From the NCBI RefSeq assembly GCF_900243745.1, contig NZ_LT984798.1, positions 2,164,501 to 2,228,500 of the forward strand: 64,000 nucleotides of DNA, read 5' to 3'. This DNA is from Desulfovibrio sp. G11 (GTDB lineage: Bacteria; Desulfobacterota; Desulfovibrionia; Desulfovibrionales; Desulfovibrionaceae). This document shows, one piece after another, positions 51,221-59,992 of the stretch. The notes beneath the pieces were generated by a model. That model saw only the letters and a program-made list of their open reading frames with translations. It had not been told where the DNA came from and made no database searches. Numbering within the stretch: position 1 is the first letter of the stretch; each line of letters opens with the position of its first letter. The position numbers and the translations under genes were made by a program.

Positions 51221-51256
51221 CGCTCATTGTAACTTCAAGAAAAGGTTACTGCTCCC

Positions 51257-53602
51257 ATGCTTGCAATGCCCAAAAATCTGCCCCATCCGCAACTGAAGCC
51301 CAATACCGAAGTTGTTTTGCAAAAGCGCTATCTGCGTAAAAATCTGGACGGCAAAATCATCGAAGCGCCGCGCGATCTTTTCTGGCGCGTGGCCGCCGCT
51401 ATTGCAGCCCAGGAAGAAAACTATAAAAATTCGAGCCGTACGCCGAACCAACTGGCCCGTGATTTTTACGACCTCATGACCAGCTGGAAATTTCTGCCCA
51501 ATTCGCCCACCCTCATGAATGCCGGTACGGAACTGGGGCAGCTTTCGGCCTGCTTTGTGCTGCCCGTGGGCGACTCCATTGAAGAAATTTTTGACGCCGT
51601 CAAATACGCCGCCATGATACACAAGTCCGGCGGTGGCACGGGCTTTTCCTTTTCCCGCCTGCGGCCCAAAGATAGCCGCGTAGGCTCCACCGGGGGCGTG
51701 GCGTCCGGCCCGGTATCCTTTTTGCGCATCTTTAATACCGCCACTGAACAGATAAAGCAGGGCGGCACACGGCGCGGGGCCAATATGGGCATTCTGCGGG
51801 TGGATCATCCGGACATTCTGGAATTCATCCGGGCCAAGGAAAAAGAGGGAGAGTTCAATAACTTCAATCTTTCCGTCGGATTGACAGAATCTTTCATGCA
51901 GGCCGTGGAAAACGACGAGCAGTATGACCTTGTTTCGCCCAATAACGGCGAAGTCATGAAGCGTCTGCCCGCGCGTGATGTTTTTGACCTTCTGGTGCGC
52001 AAGGCGTGGCAGTCCGGCGATCCGGGTATTGTTTTTCTGGACCGCATCAATCGCGACAATCCCACGCCTGATCAAGGCGAGATCGAATCCACCAACCCTT
52101 GCGGCGAACAGCCGCTTTTGCCCTTTGAGGCGTGCAATCTGGGGTCCATCAATCTTTCGTGCTTTCATGTGCCGGGGCATGAGAACAGTGCTGACCCCGC
52201 TGCGGGCATTGATTGGGACGAACTGCGCCGCGTGGTGCATCTGTCTGTGCGTTTTCTTGACAACGTCATCGATGCTTCGCGTTTTCCGCTTGACCGCATT
52301 GGCGAAACTGTACGCAAAAACCGCAAGATCGGTCTGGGCGTTATGGGCTTTGCGGACCTGCTCTTTCAGCTCGGCGTGCCCTATGACTCGCAGCAGGGCC
52401 TTGATCTCGGCGAGCGCATCATGGCCTTTGTGCAGGAAGAAGGGCACAGGGCATCGGCGGAACTGGCTCTGGAGCGCGGGCCTTTCCCGGCCTACGGATC
52501 TTCTGTGTTTGCCCGCAAGAAACTCGGGCCTTACCGCAACGCCACGGTAACCACCATTGCGCCCACGGGTACGTTGTCGATCATCGCGGGGTGCTCGTCC
52601 GGCGTGGAGCCGCTTTTTGCCCTTTGCTTTACCCGTAATATTCTGGACGGCGAGCGCCTGGTGGAGATCAATCCGCATTTTGAGGCAGCGCTGGAATCCG
52701 GAGGCCTGTTCAGCCATGAGCTGATGGATGCCGTAGTAGCCAAAGGCTCCATTCAGGATATGGACTATCTGCCTGCCCCGCTGCGCAAGACTTTTGTGAC
52801 CGCTATGGATATTGCGCCCCAGTGGCATCTGCGCATGCAGGCGGCCTTTCAGCGGCATACGGACAATGCCGTGTCCAAAACCGTCAACCTGTCCAACAGC
52901 GCAACAGAGCAGGACATCCGCGAGATTTACTGGCTGGCCTATCAGGAAGGCTGCAAGGGCGTCACCGTATACCGCGACGGCTGCAAGAGCATTCAGGTGC
53001 TGGCTACCGGCGAAGGGCAGAAAAAAATGGACAGCGGCTCCGCTGAAGTGGCGGGCGGCAGTGCCCAGAGCGGGCATGCGTCCGAACATGCAGACCATCG
53101 GGCTGGCGCGCATGCGGTTGCGGCAGACGGCCCCATTGCCGCCGTGCCGTCACTGGTGCGCAAGCGGCCGGATGAGGTTCAGGGCTTCACCCGCAAGGTG
53201 CAGACGGGTCTTGGGGCCATGTATCTTACGGTGAACGAGGTGGACGGCAGACCTTTTGAAGTGTTCGCCACCATCGGCAAGTCCGGGCGTTCCATCACGG
53301 CCAAGGCGGAGGCCATCGGGCGGCTCGTGTCCCTTGCGTTGCGCTCCGGCGTGCATGTGCGTGACGTGGTGGCGCAGATCAAGGGCATCGGCGGCGAGCA
53401 TCCTGTATTTAGGGGCAAGGGGCTGTTGCTTTCCATACCCGATGCCATCGCCTGGGTGCTGGAGCAGCGCTATCTCAAGGACGAAGTGGTGGATACAGTC
53501 AGTGATATTGCCGTCAGCCGTTGCCCGGACTGTGGCGAAAAGCTGGTGTTTCAGGAAGGCTGCCTCATTTGCCCGGCCTGTGGCTTTTCCCGCTGCGGCT
53601 AG
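51257..53602 (+). CDS. nrdJ: Adenosylcobalamin-dependent ribonucleotide reductase
   Basis: The 781-residue class II enzyme reduces ribonucleotides using coenzyme B12 radical chemistry. It has AFFSGGGTGFSFSRLRP-type glycine-rich binding (HKSGGGTGFSFSRLR), STNPCGEQPLLPFEACN with the active-site Cys, and NLGSINLSCF. A C-terminal TSCPD domain (TGLGAMYLTVNEVDG, KSGRSITAKAEAIGRL) and a terminal zinc ribbon (CPDCGEKLVFQEGCLICPAC) are typical of the NrdJ family. Cys residues in the last stretch may shuttle electrons from thioredoxin. Its cofactor maker cobO lies 11 kb away. Two start codons (51257, 51266) are possible. Confidence 0.95.
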   Translation: MLAMPKNLPHPQLKPNTEVVLQKRYLRKNLDGKIIEAPRDLFWRVAAAIAAQEENYKNSSRTPNQLARDFYDLMTSWKFLPNSPTLMNAGTELGQLSACFVLPVGDSIEEIFDAVKYAAMIHKSGGGTGFSFSRLRPKDSRVGSTGGVASGPVSFLRIFNTATEQIKQGGTRRGANMGILRVDHPDILEFIRAKEKEGEFNNFNLSVGLTESFMQAVENDEQYDLVSPNNGEVMKRLPARDVFDLLVRKAWQSGDPGIVFLDRINRDNPTPDQGEIESTNPCGEQPLLPFEACNLGSINLSCFHVPGHENSADPAAGIDWDELRRVVHLSVRFLDNVIDASRFPLDRIGETVRKNRKIGLGVMGFADLLFQLGVPYDSQQGLDLGERIMAFVQEEGHRASAELALERGPFPAYGSSVFARKKLGPYRNATVTTIAPTGTLSIIAGCSSGVEPLFALCFTRNILDGERLVEINPHFEAALESGGLFSHELMDAVVAKGSIQDMDYLPAPLRKTFVTAMDIAPQWHLRMQAAFQRHTDNAVSKTVNLSNSATEQDIREIYWLAYQEGCKGVTVYRDGCKSIQVLATGEGQKKMDSGSAEVAGGSAQSGHASEHADHRAGAHAVAADGPIAAVPSLVRKRPDEVQGFTRKVQTGLGAMYLTVNEVDGRPFEVFATIGKSGRSITAKAEAIGRLVSLALRSGVHVRDVVAQIKGIGGEHPVFRGKGLLLSIPDAIAWVLEQRYLKDEVVDTVSDIAVSRCPDCGEKLVFQEGCLICPACGFSRCG

Positions 53603-53643
53603 AGCAGTTTAACTTTTAGATTGCTCTGACGGCTGCGTGAGGA

Positions 53644-53746
53644 GACGTTCACTACGGAGGCGCAAAGGCTTCAGCCGCAAGCCCCCCGGTACCGGCTGAA
53701 GCCGGCAGCGCTGTGCCTTGGCGGCGTTGCGCGCCGTAGGAGCGTC
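53644..53746. repeat. About 100-bp palindromic repeat element (REP/MITE-like)
   Basis: An inner perfect pair, GGCTTCAGCCG (53667-53677) and CGGCTGAAGCC (53693-53703), lies inside a looser outer pair starting GACGTTC at 53644 and ending GAGCGTC at 53746. The unit is non-coding between nrdJ and the YdjM-like gene. Its symmetric build suggests a repeated genomic element. Confidence 0.6.
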
Positions 53747-53794
53747 TTGAACCTTTGGAATGCATGTTTAGGTCAAAGGTTCTGAAGGAATTGC

Positions 53795-54301
53795 ATGAAG
53801 TGGATAACCCATCAGGCCACGGCCGTGGCCGCTGCCCTGGCATTGCACCTGCCTGCCGCCGGAGTGGCGGCAGCCTGTGCCGGAGCCGTATTGCCCGATG
53901 TGCTGGATCAGCGCATGGCGGGGCTGGCCCCCACCAGACGGGGAAGACAGAGAATATTCAATGCCGTGCACCGGGGCATTACACACTGGTTTGGCTGGTG
54001 GCTGGGCCTGTGCGTGGCTGCCTTTGTTTTGCCGGCGGCCGAGCTTGGCCCCATAGGGCGTGATGTGTTGCTGGGCCTGGGATTTGGCGGCTTAAGCCAT
54101 GTGGCTCTGGACATGCTGACGCCTTCCGGGGTTCCGCTGACGCCGTTTTCACGCCGCAACAGGGTTTCGCTCAGGCTCTGTTCCACCGGCAGCCTTGGGG
54201 AATACTGTTTTCTGGCCTGTGTGGTCGGGCTGACGTGGTGGTTTTACGGCGAAGACCTGCTGCACATGACACGCCACCTCGCCCGTATGAAAGTTTTGTA
54301 G
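53795..54301 (+). CDS. YdjM/LexA-regulated-type membrane hydrolase
   Basis: The 168-residue protein has several membrane segments and the metal-binding layout of the YdjM (DUF457) family: ITHQATAVAAAL at the start, LPDVLDQRM, HRGITHWFGWWLG with a conserved His-x-x-x-T-His, and LSHVALDMLTPSGVPLTPFS. These are membrane-bound metal-dependent hydrolases of unknown substrate. It is preceded by a repeat element and followed by a strong terminator. Confidence 0.85.
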   Translation: MKWITHQATAVAAALALHLPAAGVAAACAGAVLPDVLDQRMAGLAPTRRGRQRIFNAVHRGITHWFGWWLGLCVAAFVLPAAELGPIGRDVLLGLGFGGLSHVALDMLTPSGVPLTPFSRRNRVSLRLCSTGSLGEYCFLACVVGLTWWFYGEDLLHMTRHLARMKVL

Positions 54302-54336
54302 ACTGCACTGACAGTGTTGCCCGCCGGACATCCGGG

Positions 54337-54381
54337 CGCGGCGAACGCGCGGCCCTGCCGTGACCGTTCGCCGCGTTTTTT
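54337..54381 (+). terminator. Terminator of the YdjM-like gene
   Basis: CGCGGCGAACG (54337-54347) and CGTTCGCCGCG (54365-54375) form an 11-bp stem followed by TTTTTTATTG. Confidence 0.85.
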
Positions 54382-54596
54382 ATTGTACGCACCCTGAGCA
54401 CATCTGGCATGGGTGATATTTTTACCTACCATGTATGAGCATATTAAGGGATGTTGTGTTTTTTAAAGCACAGCAGTACCATTGTTGGCATGTGAGGTTA
54501 TATGGAGGAGTCTGACTTACGTAACTAGCAAAATTATTTGCTTTCTGTAAGGGCTTACGCATGTTTTTGCGTCAAGATCGATCAGGAGTATCAGTT

Positions 54597-55709
54597 ATGT
54601 TTGAATCGGACATCAAAAAAATGCTGGCTTCAGTAGATGTGGAGATTGGTGGATCCCGCCCGTGGGATATTCAGGTTCATAACACTAAACTTTACAGCCG
54701 TGTCCTGTGTTTCGCCAACCTGGGTCTGGGTGAGGCGTATATGGAAGGCTGGTGGAACTGCACGGCCCTTGACCAGTTTTTTTACCGTGTGCTGCGGGGT
54801 GGTCTGGAAAAGCGTTTCCGTTTTACCCTGCCTGTTCTGCTGGAGGTTCTTGCCTATTCATTCCGCAATCTGCAAAGCCCTGAGCGGGCGCGTATGGTGG
54901 CGGTGCACCACTATGATTTCGGCAATGACGTTTTTGAGGCCATGCTTGATCCGGCCATGCAGTACAGCTGCGGTTACTGGGAAAATGCCACGAATCTGGA
55001 GGAAGCACAGCGGCAGAAGATGGATATGATCTGCCGCAAGCTACAGTTGCAGCCGGGTATGAACGTGCTGGACATCGGTTGCGGCTGGGGCGGGCTTGGA
55101 CGCTACATGGCGCGGGAATACGGCGTACGGGTCACTGGAGTGACGGTTTCCGAGGCACAGGCACGTTATGCACGAGAACACGGCGAAGGCGAGGACCTCC
55201 GCTGGTTGTTGCAGGACTACCGTACGCTTTCCGGCACGTTTGACCGTATTGTTTCTGTGGGCATGTTCGAGCATGTGGGGCGCAAGAACTATGCTGTTTA
55301 TATGGACACCGTTCGCCGTCTTCTGGCAGAAGACGGCCTTTTTTTACTGCACACCATAGGAGGGAACAAGGCGCGTCGTTGCGTGGACCCCTGGATTGAA
55401 AAATACATCTTCAAAAACGGCATCCTGCCCAGCATCCATCTGGTCGGCAACTGTGTTGAAGGCCGTATGGTGATGGAAGACTGGGAAAATTTCGGCGCGT
55501 ATTATGATAAGACCCTCATGTGTTGGGCCGAAAATTTCGCCCGGGGCAGAAAAGAGGGGAGATTCCAGTGCAGCGAGGCACAGAGCCGCATGTTTCTGTA
55601 CTATCTGTTAAGCTGCGCCGGGGCTTTCCGCGCCCGTGACCTTCAGTTATGGCAGATCGTCCTTTCGCCAAGAGGTGTTGAAGGGGGATATAGACGGCCG
55701 AAGATATAA
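54597..55709 (+). CDS. cfa: Cyclopropane-fatty-acyl-phospholipid synthase
   Basis: The start at 54597 is chosen because CAGGAG lies ten bases upstream; an earlier ATG has no such site. The 370-residue enzyme has the Cfa N-terminal domain (RPWDIQVHNTKLYSRVL, GEAYMEGWWNC), HHYDFGNDVFEAMLDPAMQYSCGYW, the SAM motif VLDIGCGWGG, and FDRIVSVGMFEHVGRKNY with LHTIGGN. It converts membrane unsaturated fatty acids to cyclopropane forms, a stress and stationary-phase adaptation. It stands alone between two intergenic gaps. Confidence 0.95.
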   Translation: MFESDIKKMLASVDVEIGGSRPWDIQVHNTKLYSRVLCFANLGLGEAYMEGWWNCTALDQFFYRVLRGGLEKRFRFTLPVLLEVLAYSFRNLQSPERARMVAVHHYDFGNDVFEAMLDPAMQYSCGYWENATNLEEAQRQKMDMICRKLQLQPGMNVLDIGCGWGGLGRYMAREYGVRVTGVTVSEAQARYAREHGEGEDLRWLLQDYRTLSGTFDRIVSVGMFEHVGRKNYAVYMDTVRRLLAEDGLFLLHTIGGNKARRCVDPWIEKYIFKNGILPSIHLVGNCVEGRMVMEDWENFGAYYDKTLMCWAENFARGRKEGRFQCSEAQSRMFLYYLLSCAGAFRARDLQLWQIVLSPRGVEGGYRRPKI

Positions 55710-55816
55710 TATAGCCATGCCCGCCCTTGCCTTGCAGCAGGTAGGGCGTTATGGCTTCTGCTGCACGCCGTGACGCATGTTGTACGGCGCCCGTTTTATC
55801 CTTCAGAGAGAGCGCC

Positions 55817-56605
55817 GTGGACCGCATTCTTATCTTCAAGCTGACGCTTACCCCACTGCTTGTGCTTGCCTGTATGCTCATCACCCGGCGCTGGGGAGCC
55901 TTTGCCGGAGGAGTGGCGGCAGGGCTGCCGGTGGTGTCCGGTCCGCTTTCTTTTTTTCTTACCCTTGAACAGGGCGCGGCCTTTTCTGCCCAGGCATCAT
56001 ATAATACCCTGCTCGGCATTGATGCCAACGGCCTGGCCGCCGTGGCCTACCCCTGGTTGGCCGTGCTTGGTGTGCCCTGGTATCTGGCGATTGTGCTTTC
56101 GTTAGGCATCTATTTTCTGGGCGGCTGGTTTGTGCAGTTTTTGCCGCACTGGCCCCTGGGCGCGGTGGGGCTTTCCCTGCTTTCGCCTTTGCTTGTGCTG
56201 GCCTGCCTACCCCGGCAGAAGGCCCGAGCCGTGCCGCAGCCGCAGTCGCATCGCTGGCTCATGTCTGTGCAGATGGCTTTTGGCTCGCTGCTGGTCTACG
56301 TGGTCACTGAGGTGGCGCACTGGCTCGGGGCGGGCTGGAGCGGCATCCTTATGTTTTTTCCCGTTATGATCTGCGCCATGGTCCCTTTTATTCACGCCAC
56401 CCAGGGACCTTGGGCCGTAGTGCGGGTGTACCGCGGGCTTATGGCGGGCTGGTTCGGCTGCATAGCTTTTTTTGCCATTGTCATGGCCCTTGTGGAAAGT
56501 ACGCCCTTGTGGCTCTGTTACGCTCTGGCCGTGGTCGCGGCCCTGGGAGCCGGTGCGGCTGTGAGTATTGTGCAAAAACGCAAAGCCGGAAATGCGGCAT
56601 CCTGA
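55817..56605 (+). CDS. Polytopic membrane protein of unknown function
   Basis: The 262-residue protein has about eight hydrophobic segments, for example LTPLLVLACMLI, YPWLAVLGVPWYLAIVLSLG and LMFFPVMICAMVPFI, and short charged loops. A GTG at 55817 after AGAGAGCGCC is the preferred start; an ATG at 55751 in the same frame would add 22 hydrophilic residues. It resembles small inner-membrane proteins without a named function. It follows cfa by about 100 bp and may share its transcript. Confidence 0.6.
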   Translation: MDRILIFKLTLTPLLVLACMLITRRWGAFAGGVAAGLPVVSGPLSFFLTLEQGAAFSAQASYNTLLGIDANGLAAVAYPWLAVLGVPWYLAIVLSLGIYFLGGWFVQFLPHWPLGAVGLSLLSPLLVLACLPRQKARAVPQPQSHRWLMSVQMAFGSLLVYVVTEVAHWLGAGWSGILMFFPVMICAMVPFIHATQGPWAVVRVYRGLMAGWFGCIAFFAIVMALVESTPLWLCYALAVVAALGAGAAVSIVQKRKAGNAAS

Positions 56606-56913
56606 AAGCGCGTAGAGTTGCAGCATGTTTGGCCGCAGAGCATGCTATGCCTGAAGGGCGCGCACGGGTTTGAGGGCAAGGCCTTGCGGCGGATTGGCGC
56701 AGGTGTGCCTTGTCTGGGCGTAATCGTCGGTTATTTGCAAGGTGAACTGCGGTAGCGCTGTTTACCTTATGAAAAAGTTTACATGGGCTAACGCTGCACG
56801 AGAGTGCAGCTCGCCGCAATACGGCGTGGATTCTGCCGGATATTGCAAGTTTGGGCAGAATGACCACGTTGAAATACTTCACATTCCAGCGTTAATCTGG
56901 ACCAAAGAAATAA
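56606..56913. other. Gene-free region before the hcp terminator
   Basis: A 7-bp inverted repeat GCTGCAC to GTGCAGC lies near 56,792-56,809 without a T tract. No ORF is supported. Confidence 0.4.
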
Positions 56914-56939
56914 AAGGCGCGCACTCCGGTGCGCGCCTT
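56914..56939 (-). terminator. Terminator of hcp
   Basis: AAGGCGCGCAC and GTGCGCGCCTT pair around TCCG; on the minus strand TTTATTTC follows, 30 bp after the hcp stop codon. Confidence 0.88.
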
Positions 56940-56968
56940 CTGCTTGTTTGGGTGTGTTGTGGGAAGGG

Positions 56969-58606
56969 TTAGCCGAAGAACGCCTTGAGGTCGTCCTGCG
57001 GACTGGTGATGCCGCCGATGTTGAACTGTTCCACCAGCACCTTGGCCACGTTGGGCGAAAGGAAGGCGGGCAGCGTCGGTCCGAGGTGGATATTCTTCAC
57101 GCCGAGGCTCAGCAGGGCCAGCAGCACGATAACGGCCTTCTGCTCGTACCAGGCGATATTGTAGACGATGGGCAGGTCGTTGACGTCCTCGAGGCCGAAT
57201 ACTTCCTTGAGCTTGAGGGCGATGACGGCCAGGGAGTAGGAGTCGTTGCACTGCCCGGCGTCCAGTACGCGCGGGATGCCGCCGATGTCACCCAGGTTGA
57301 GCTTGTTGTAGCGATATTTGGCGCAACCGGCGGTAAGGATGACCGTGTCTTTGGGCAGGCCTTCGGCAAAGTCGGTGTAGTAGCTGCGGGACTTGGCGCG
57401 GCCGTCGCAGCCGGCCATGACCACGAACTTTTTGATGGCGCCGGATTTGACCGCGTCAATCACCTTGTCGGCCAGGGCCAGTACCTGATTGTGCGCGAAG
57501 CCGCCGATGATTTCGCCGGATTCGATTTCCGTAGGCGCGGGACAGGTCTTGGCATGGGCGATGATGGCGCTGAAGTCCTTGTGTTCGCCGATTTCACCGG
57601 GGATATGCTTGCAGCCCGTAAAACCCACGATGCCGGTGGTGTACACGCGGTCCTTGTAGCTGTCTTTGGGCGGCACAAGGCAGTTGGTGGTCAGCAGCAC
57701 GGGGCCGTTAAAGCTTTCAAATTCTTCTTTCTGTTTCCACCATGCATTGCCGTAGTTGCCCTTGAAGTGCGCGTACTTCTTGAAGGCAGGGTAGTAATGG
57801 GCGGGCAGCATTTCAGAGTGGGTGTACACGTCAACGCCTGTGCCTTCGGTCTGCTTGAGCAGCATTTCAAGGTCGCGCAGGTCATGCCCGGAAATGAGGA
57901 TGCCGGGATTGCTGCCCACGCCGATGTTGACCTTGGTAATTTCTGGGTGGCCGTAGGTACCGGTATTGGCAGCATCCAGCAGGGCCATGGCCGATACGCC
58001 GAACTTGCCCGTTTCAAGGGTCAGGGCCACAAGGTCGGCCACGCTCAGGCTGTCATCCAGGGTTTTGGCAAGGGCTTCCTGCATGAAGGCGTCAAGGCTG
58101 TTTTCATGCTTGCCAAGCACATCCGCATGTTTGGCGTAGGCCGCCATGCCCTTGAGCCCAAAGGTGATGAGCCAGCGCAGGGAGCGCACATCATCATCGG
58201 TGGTGGCCATAACGCCTACGGTTCCGGCCTTGGCCAGCATGGCGGACTTTTCGGATGCTTCCCACAAGGCTGCATCGCTGAGGCCGCTCTTGTCGGTAAG
58301 GGACGCGGCCAGTTCCTTTTTGGCGGCACAGGTCATGCGCACACGCTCGGCAAGGATGTCGTCGTCAAAGTTGGCATTGGTGATGGTGGCAAACAGGTTG
58401 CCGGTAACCAGGCGGTCTATCCTGTGGTCAACGGCCTTGCCTTCGGCGCGCAGGCGCGTGGCGATCTGGCCGAGGCCCTTGGTCACATAGATCAGCGCGT
58501 CCTGAAGGGCGGCTGTTTCAGGCTTTTTGCCGCACACGCCTACCTGGGTGCAGCCTTTGTTACCCACGGTTTCCTGGCACTGGTAGCAGAACATGGCATT
58601 ACTCAT
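56969..58606 (-). CDS. hcp: Hybrid cluster protein (hydroxylamine/NO-related reductase)
   Basis: The 545-residue protein is a class I Hcp: the N-terminal iron-sulfur cysteines at 7, 10, 19 and 25 ([16 protein letters not shown]), and the hybrid-cluster ligands in [35 protein letters not shown], and [12 protein letters not shown], with [12 protein letters not shown]. Hcp reduces hydroxylamine in vitro and detoxifies nitric oxide in vivo. The upstream region has a half-site, GTTTACGG at 58688-58695, similar to the palindrome before the cupin gene. A Crp/Fnr regulator (HcpR-like) and a cupin gene are next on the same strand. Confidence 0.97.
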   Translation of the reverse strand: MSNAMFCYQCQETVGNKGCTQVGVCGKKPETAALQDALIYVTKGLGQIATRLRAEGKAVDHRIDRLVTGNLFATITNANFDDDILAERVRMTCAAKKELAASLTDKSGLSDAALWEASEKSAMLAKAGTVGVMATTDDDVRSLRWLITFGLKGMAAYAKHADVLGKHENSLDAFMQEALAKTLDDSLSVADLVALTLETGKFGVSAMALLDAANTGTYGHPEITKVNIGVGSNPGILISGHDLRDLEMLLKQTEGTGVDVYTHSEMLPAHYYPAFKKYAHFKGNYGNAWWKQKEEFESFNGPVLLTTNCLVPPKDSYKDRVYTTGIVGFTGCKHIPGEIGEHKDFSAIIAHAKTCPAPTEIESGEIIGGFAHNQVLALADKVIDAVKSGAIKKFVVMAGCDGRAKSRSYYTDFAEGLPKDTVILTAGCAKYRYNKLNLGDIGGIPRVLDAGQCNDSYSLAVIALKLKEVFGLEDVNDLPIVYNIAWYEQKAVIVLLALLSLGVKNIHLGPTLPAFLSPNVAKVLVEQFNIGGITSPQDDLKAFFG

Positions 58607-58744
58607 GGTGTCTTGTCCTTATATGGCTCCGTTGCGGCGGAGGCTTGGGTGAAACCCGCAGCGGGCGGGCATCGGGGATGAAAAAATGTTTACGGTATGA
58701 AAACTGTCCGGGCCGCTTTTGTGCCGCCGGTGGGCGGGCTGGCG

Positions 58745-59086
58745 TTACTCCGGCGGAAAAATGACAACCAGCAGCATCTTGAAGCGCTCCACAGCGCTGA
58801 CGGAATGGGGCTGCCCTGCGGGCATGATGATGGACTCTCCGGCCTTGAGGGGGCTGGTCTGTCCGTTGATGGTCACTTGCCCCTGTCCTTCAAGGGCCAG
58901 CACAAAGGCGTCGCCCGTGGAGGTGTGGGCGCTGATTTTTTCGCCCTTGTCAAAGGCGAAAAGGGTTATACCCACGGCATCATTCTGAACAAGCGTCTTG
59001 CTGGCTACCTGGCCCGGCTGGCAATCCACCTGCGCGGCCAGGGGCAGCGCGGTGGCGTAATCCAGATTCTTGAGCAGGCGTTGCAT
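58745..59086 (-). CDS. Cupin-domain protein
   Basis: The 113-residue protein is a single cupin barrel: KTLVQNDAVGITLFAFDKGEKISAHTSTGDAFVLALEG gives the first metal motif (with His and Glu/Asp), and AGESIIMPAGQPHSVSA the second (His). It may bind a metal ion, but the role is unknown. AAGGAGG precedes the start. It lies upstream of hcp and downstream of the Crp-like gene, all on the minus strand, with a 20-bp palindrome about 53 bp before its start. Confidence 0.85.
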   Translation of the reverse strand: MQRLLKNLDYATALPLAAQVDCQPGQVASKTLVQNDAVGITLFAFDKGEKISAHTSTGDAFVLALEGQGQVTINGQTSPLKAGESIIMPAGQPHSVSAVERFKMLLVVIFPPE

Positions 59087-59138
59087 GGTTCCCTCCTTGC
59101 TTTTGATGATTCCTGTATACCAAGTGGGAGTGTGGACG

Positions 59139-59158
59139 TCCGTAACAATTGTTACGGA
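59139..59158. promoter_or_regulatory. 20-bp perfect palindrome, probable Crp/Fnr-type operator
   Basis: TCCGTAACAATTGTTACGGA reads the same on both strands. It overlaps the stop codon of the Crp-like gene and lies about 55 bp upstream of the cupin start, the right spot for an operator. The half-site GTTACGG recurs with one extra base at 58688-58695 ahead of hcp. Confidence 0.65.
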
Positions 59159-59841
59159 ACAGAATAATCGTAAAATTCTTTCAGGCGGTCGGGATGAGGC
59201 AGGGAGATGTTTTTTCCGTTGATGTGCAGCAGGCCTTCATCACGCATGGCTGCCAGCTCGCGTGAAAGCGAGGGCCGCGTGACGCCCAGAAAGTCGGCCA
59301 TCTGTTCACGGTTCATGAGCAGATTCAGCGAGCCGTCAGGGTTGCGGTGCTCAAGCAGTAAAGAGGCGATCTTGCGACGCAGGCTGCCCGATGAAAGCAG
59401 TGATACGCGGCGCGTCAGAAAAAAAGCCTTGCGGGCGAATACCGAAAGCATGTTGCGTATGATCTGTGCATGCATGCTGCAGCGTTTTTCGCAGGTGGAA
59501 TAGAAAAATTTTGCCGGTATGGCCAGCACGCGCACGGGGCTTTCGGCCTGGACGCTACAGCCGTAGCTGGCCTGATCAAGAAAAACATAGACTTCGCCGA
59601 AGAGGTCGCCGGGGCGGTCAATACGGGCCATCACGGCGCGTCTGCCGTCGGCGCTGTCACGCCCTACGGAAACGGCGCCTTCCAGCAGGACAAAAAGCCG
59701 GGTGGGGGCGTCTGTTTCGCAGAAAACCATGCCCCCTTTGCCATATTTTTCTTCCACCGCGCCGCTGCACCCCAGGCAAAGCTTTGCCTCATCCGGGCTC
59801 ATGTGGGCGAAAAGATCGCAGCTTTTCAGGGCCTGATTCAT
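59152..59841 (-). CDS. Crp/Fnr-family regulator, HcpR-like
   Basis: The start at 59841 is preceded by GGAAG; a longer open frame upstream lacks homology. The 229-residue protein has a cyclic-nucleotide-binding-like beta barrel (GGMVFCETDAPTRLFVLLEGAVSVGR, PGDLFGEVYVFLDQ) and a C-terminal winged HTH (NREQMADFLGVTRPSLSRELAAMRDEG). It may bind heme or another ligand, as HcpR proteins do in nitrosative stress response. Its position next to the cupin gene and hcp supports an HcpR role, though this is inference. Cys residues in the barrel (VFCE) and in STCEKRC are worth noting. Confidence 0.8.
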   Translation of the reverse strand: MNQALKSCDLFAHMSPDEAKLCLGCSGAVEEKYGKGGMVFCETDAPTRLFVLLEGAVSVGRDSADGRRAVMARIDRPGDLFGEVYVFLDQASYGCSVQAESPVRVLAIPAKFFYSTCEKRCSMHAQIIRNMLSVFARKAFFLTRRVSLLSSGSLRRKIASLLLEHRNPDGSLNLLMNREQMADFLGVTRPSLSRELAAMRDEGLLHINGKNISLPHPDRLKEFYDYSVP

Positions 59842-59992
59842 GCGTTCTTCCAGCGTCAGGGGTGGAGAAGCCGCCGGAAATGTTGCCGGGCGGCAGTGCC
59901 GTCCAGAGCAGTATACATAAAAACGGCAACAATGCCTATGAGGGGCTGCTTCCAAATACGCAATATCTGAAAACAGCCCCAGGGAATTTCTG

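Larger units (their letters stand above)
50834..51256. promoter_or_regulatory. Leader of the ribonucleotide reductase gene
   Basis: This 423-bp region ends the preceding operon and must hold the nrdJ promoter. An AT-rich stretch (51,110-51,180) is promoter-like, with the direct repeat AATGGTATG at 51,099 and 51,149. A short GCCACTG resembling a B12 box occurs at 50,930 but the rest of a cobalamin riboswitch is not visible. Confidence 0.4.

Noticed and set aside
51224..53113. 629-residue minus-strand open frame
   Set aside because: It is a codon-bias shadow of nrdJ, whose motifs are clear.
56948..58681. 577-residue plus-strand open frame over hcp
   Set aside because: Shadow of hcp; the Hcp cluster ligands on the minus strand decide the real frame.
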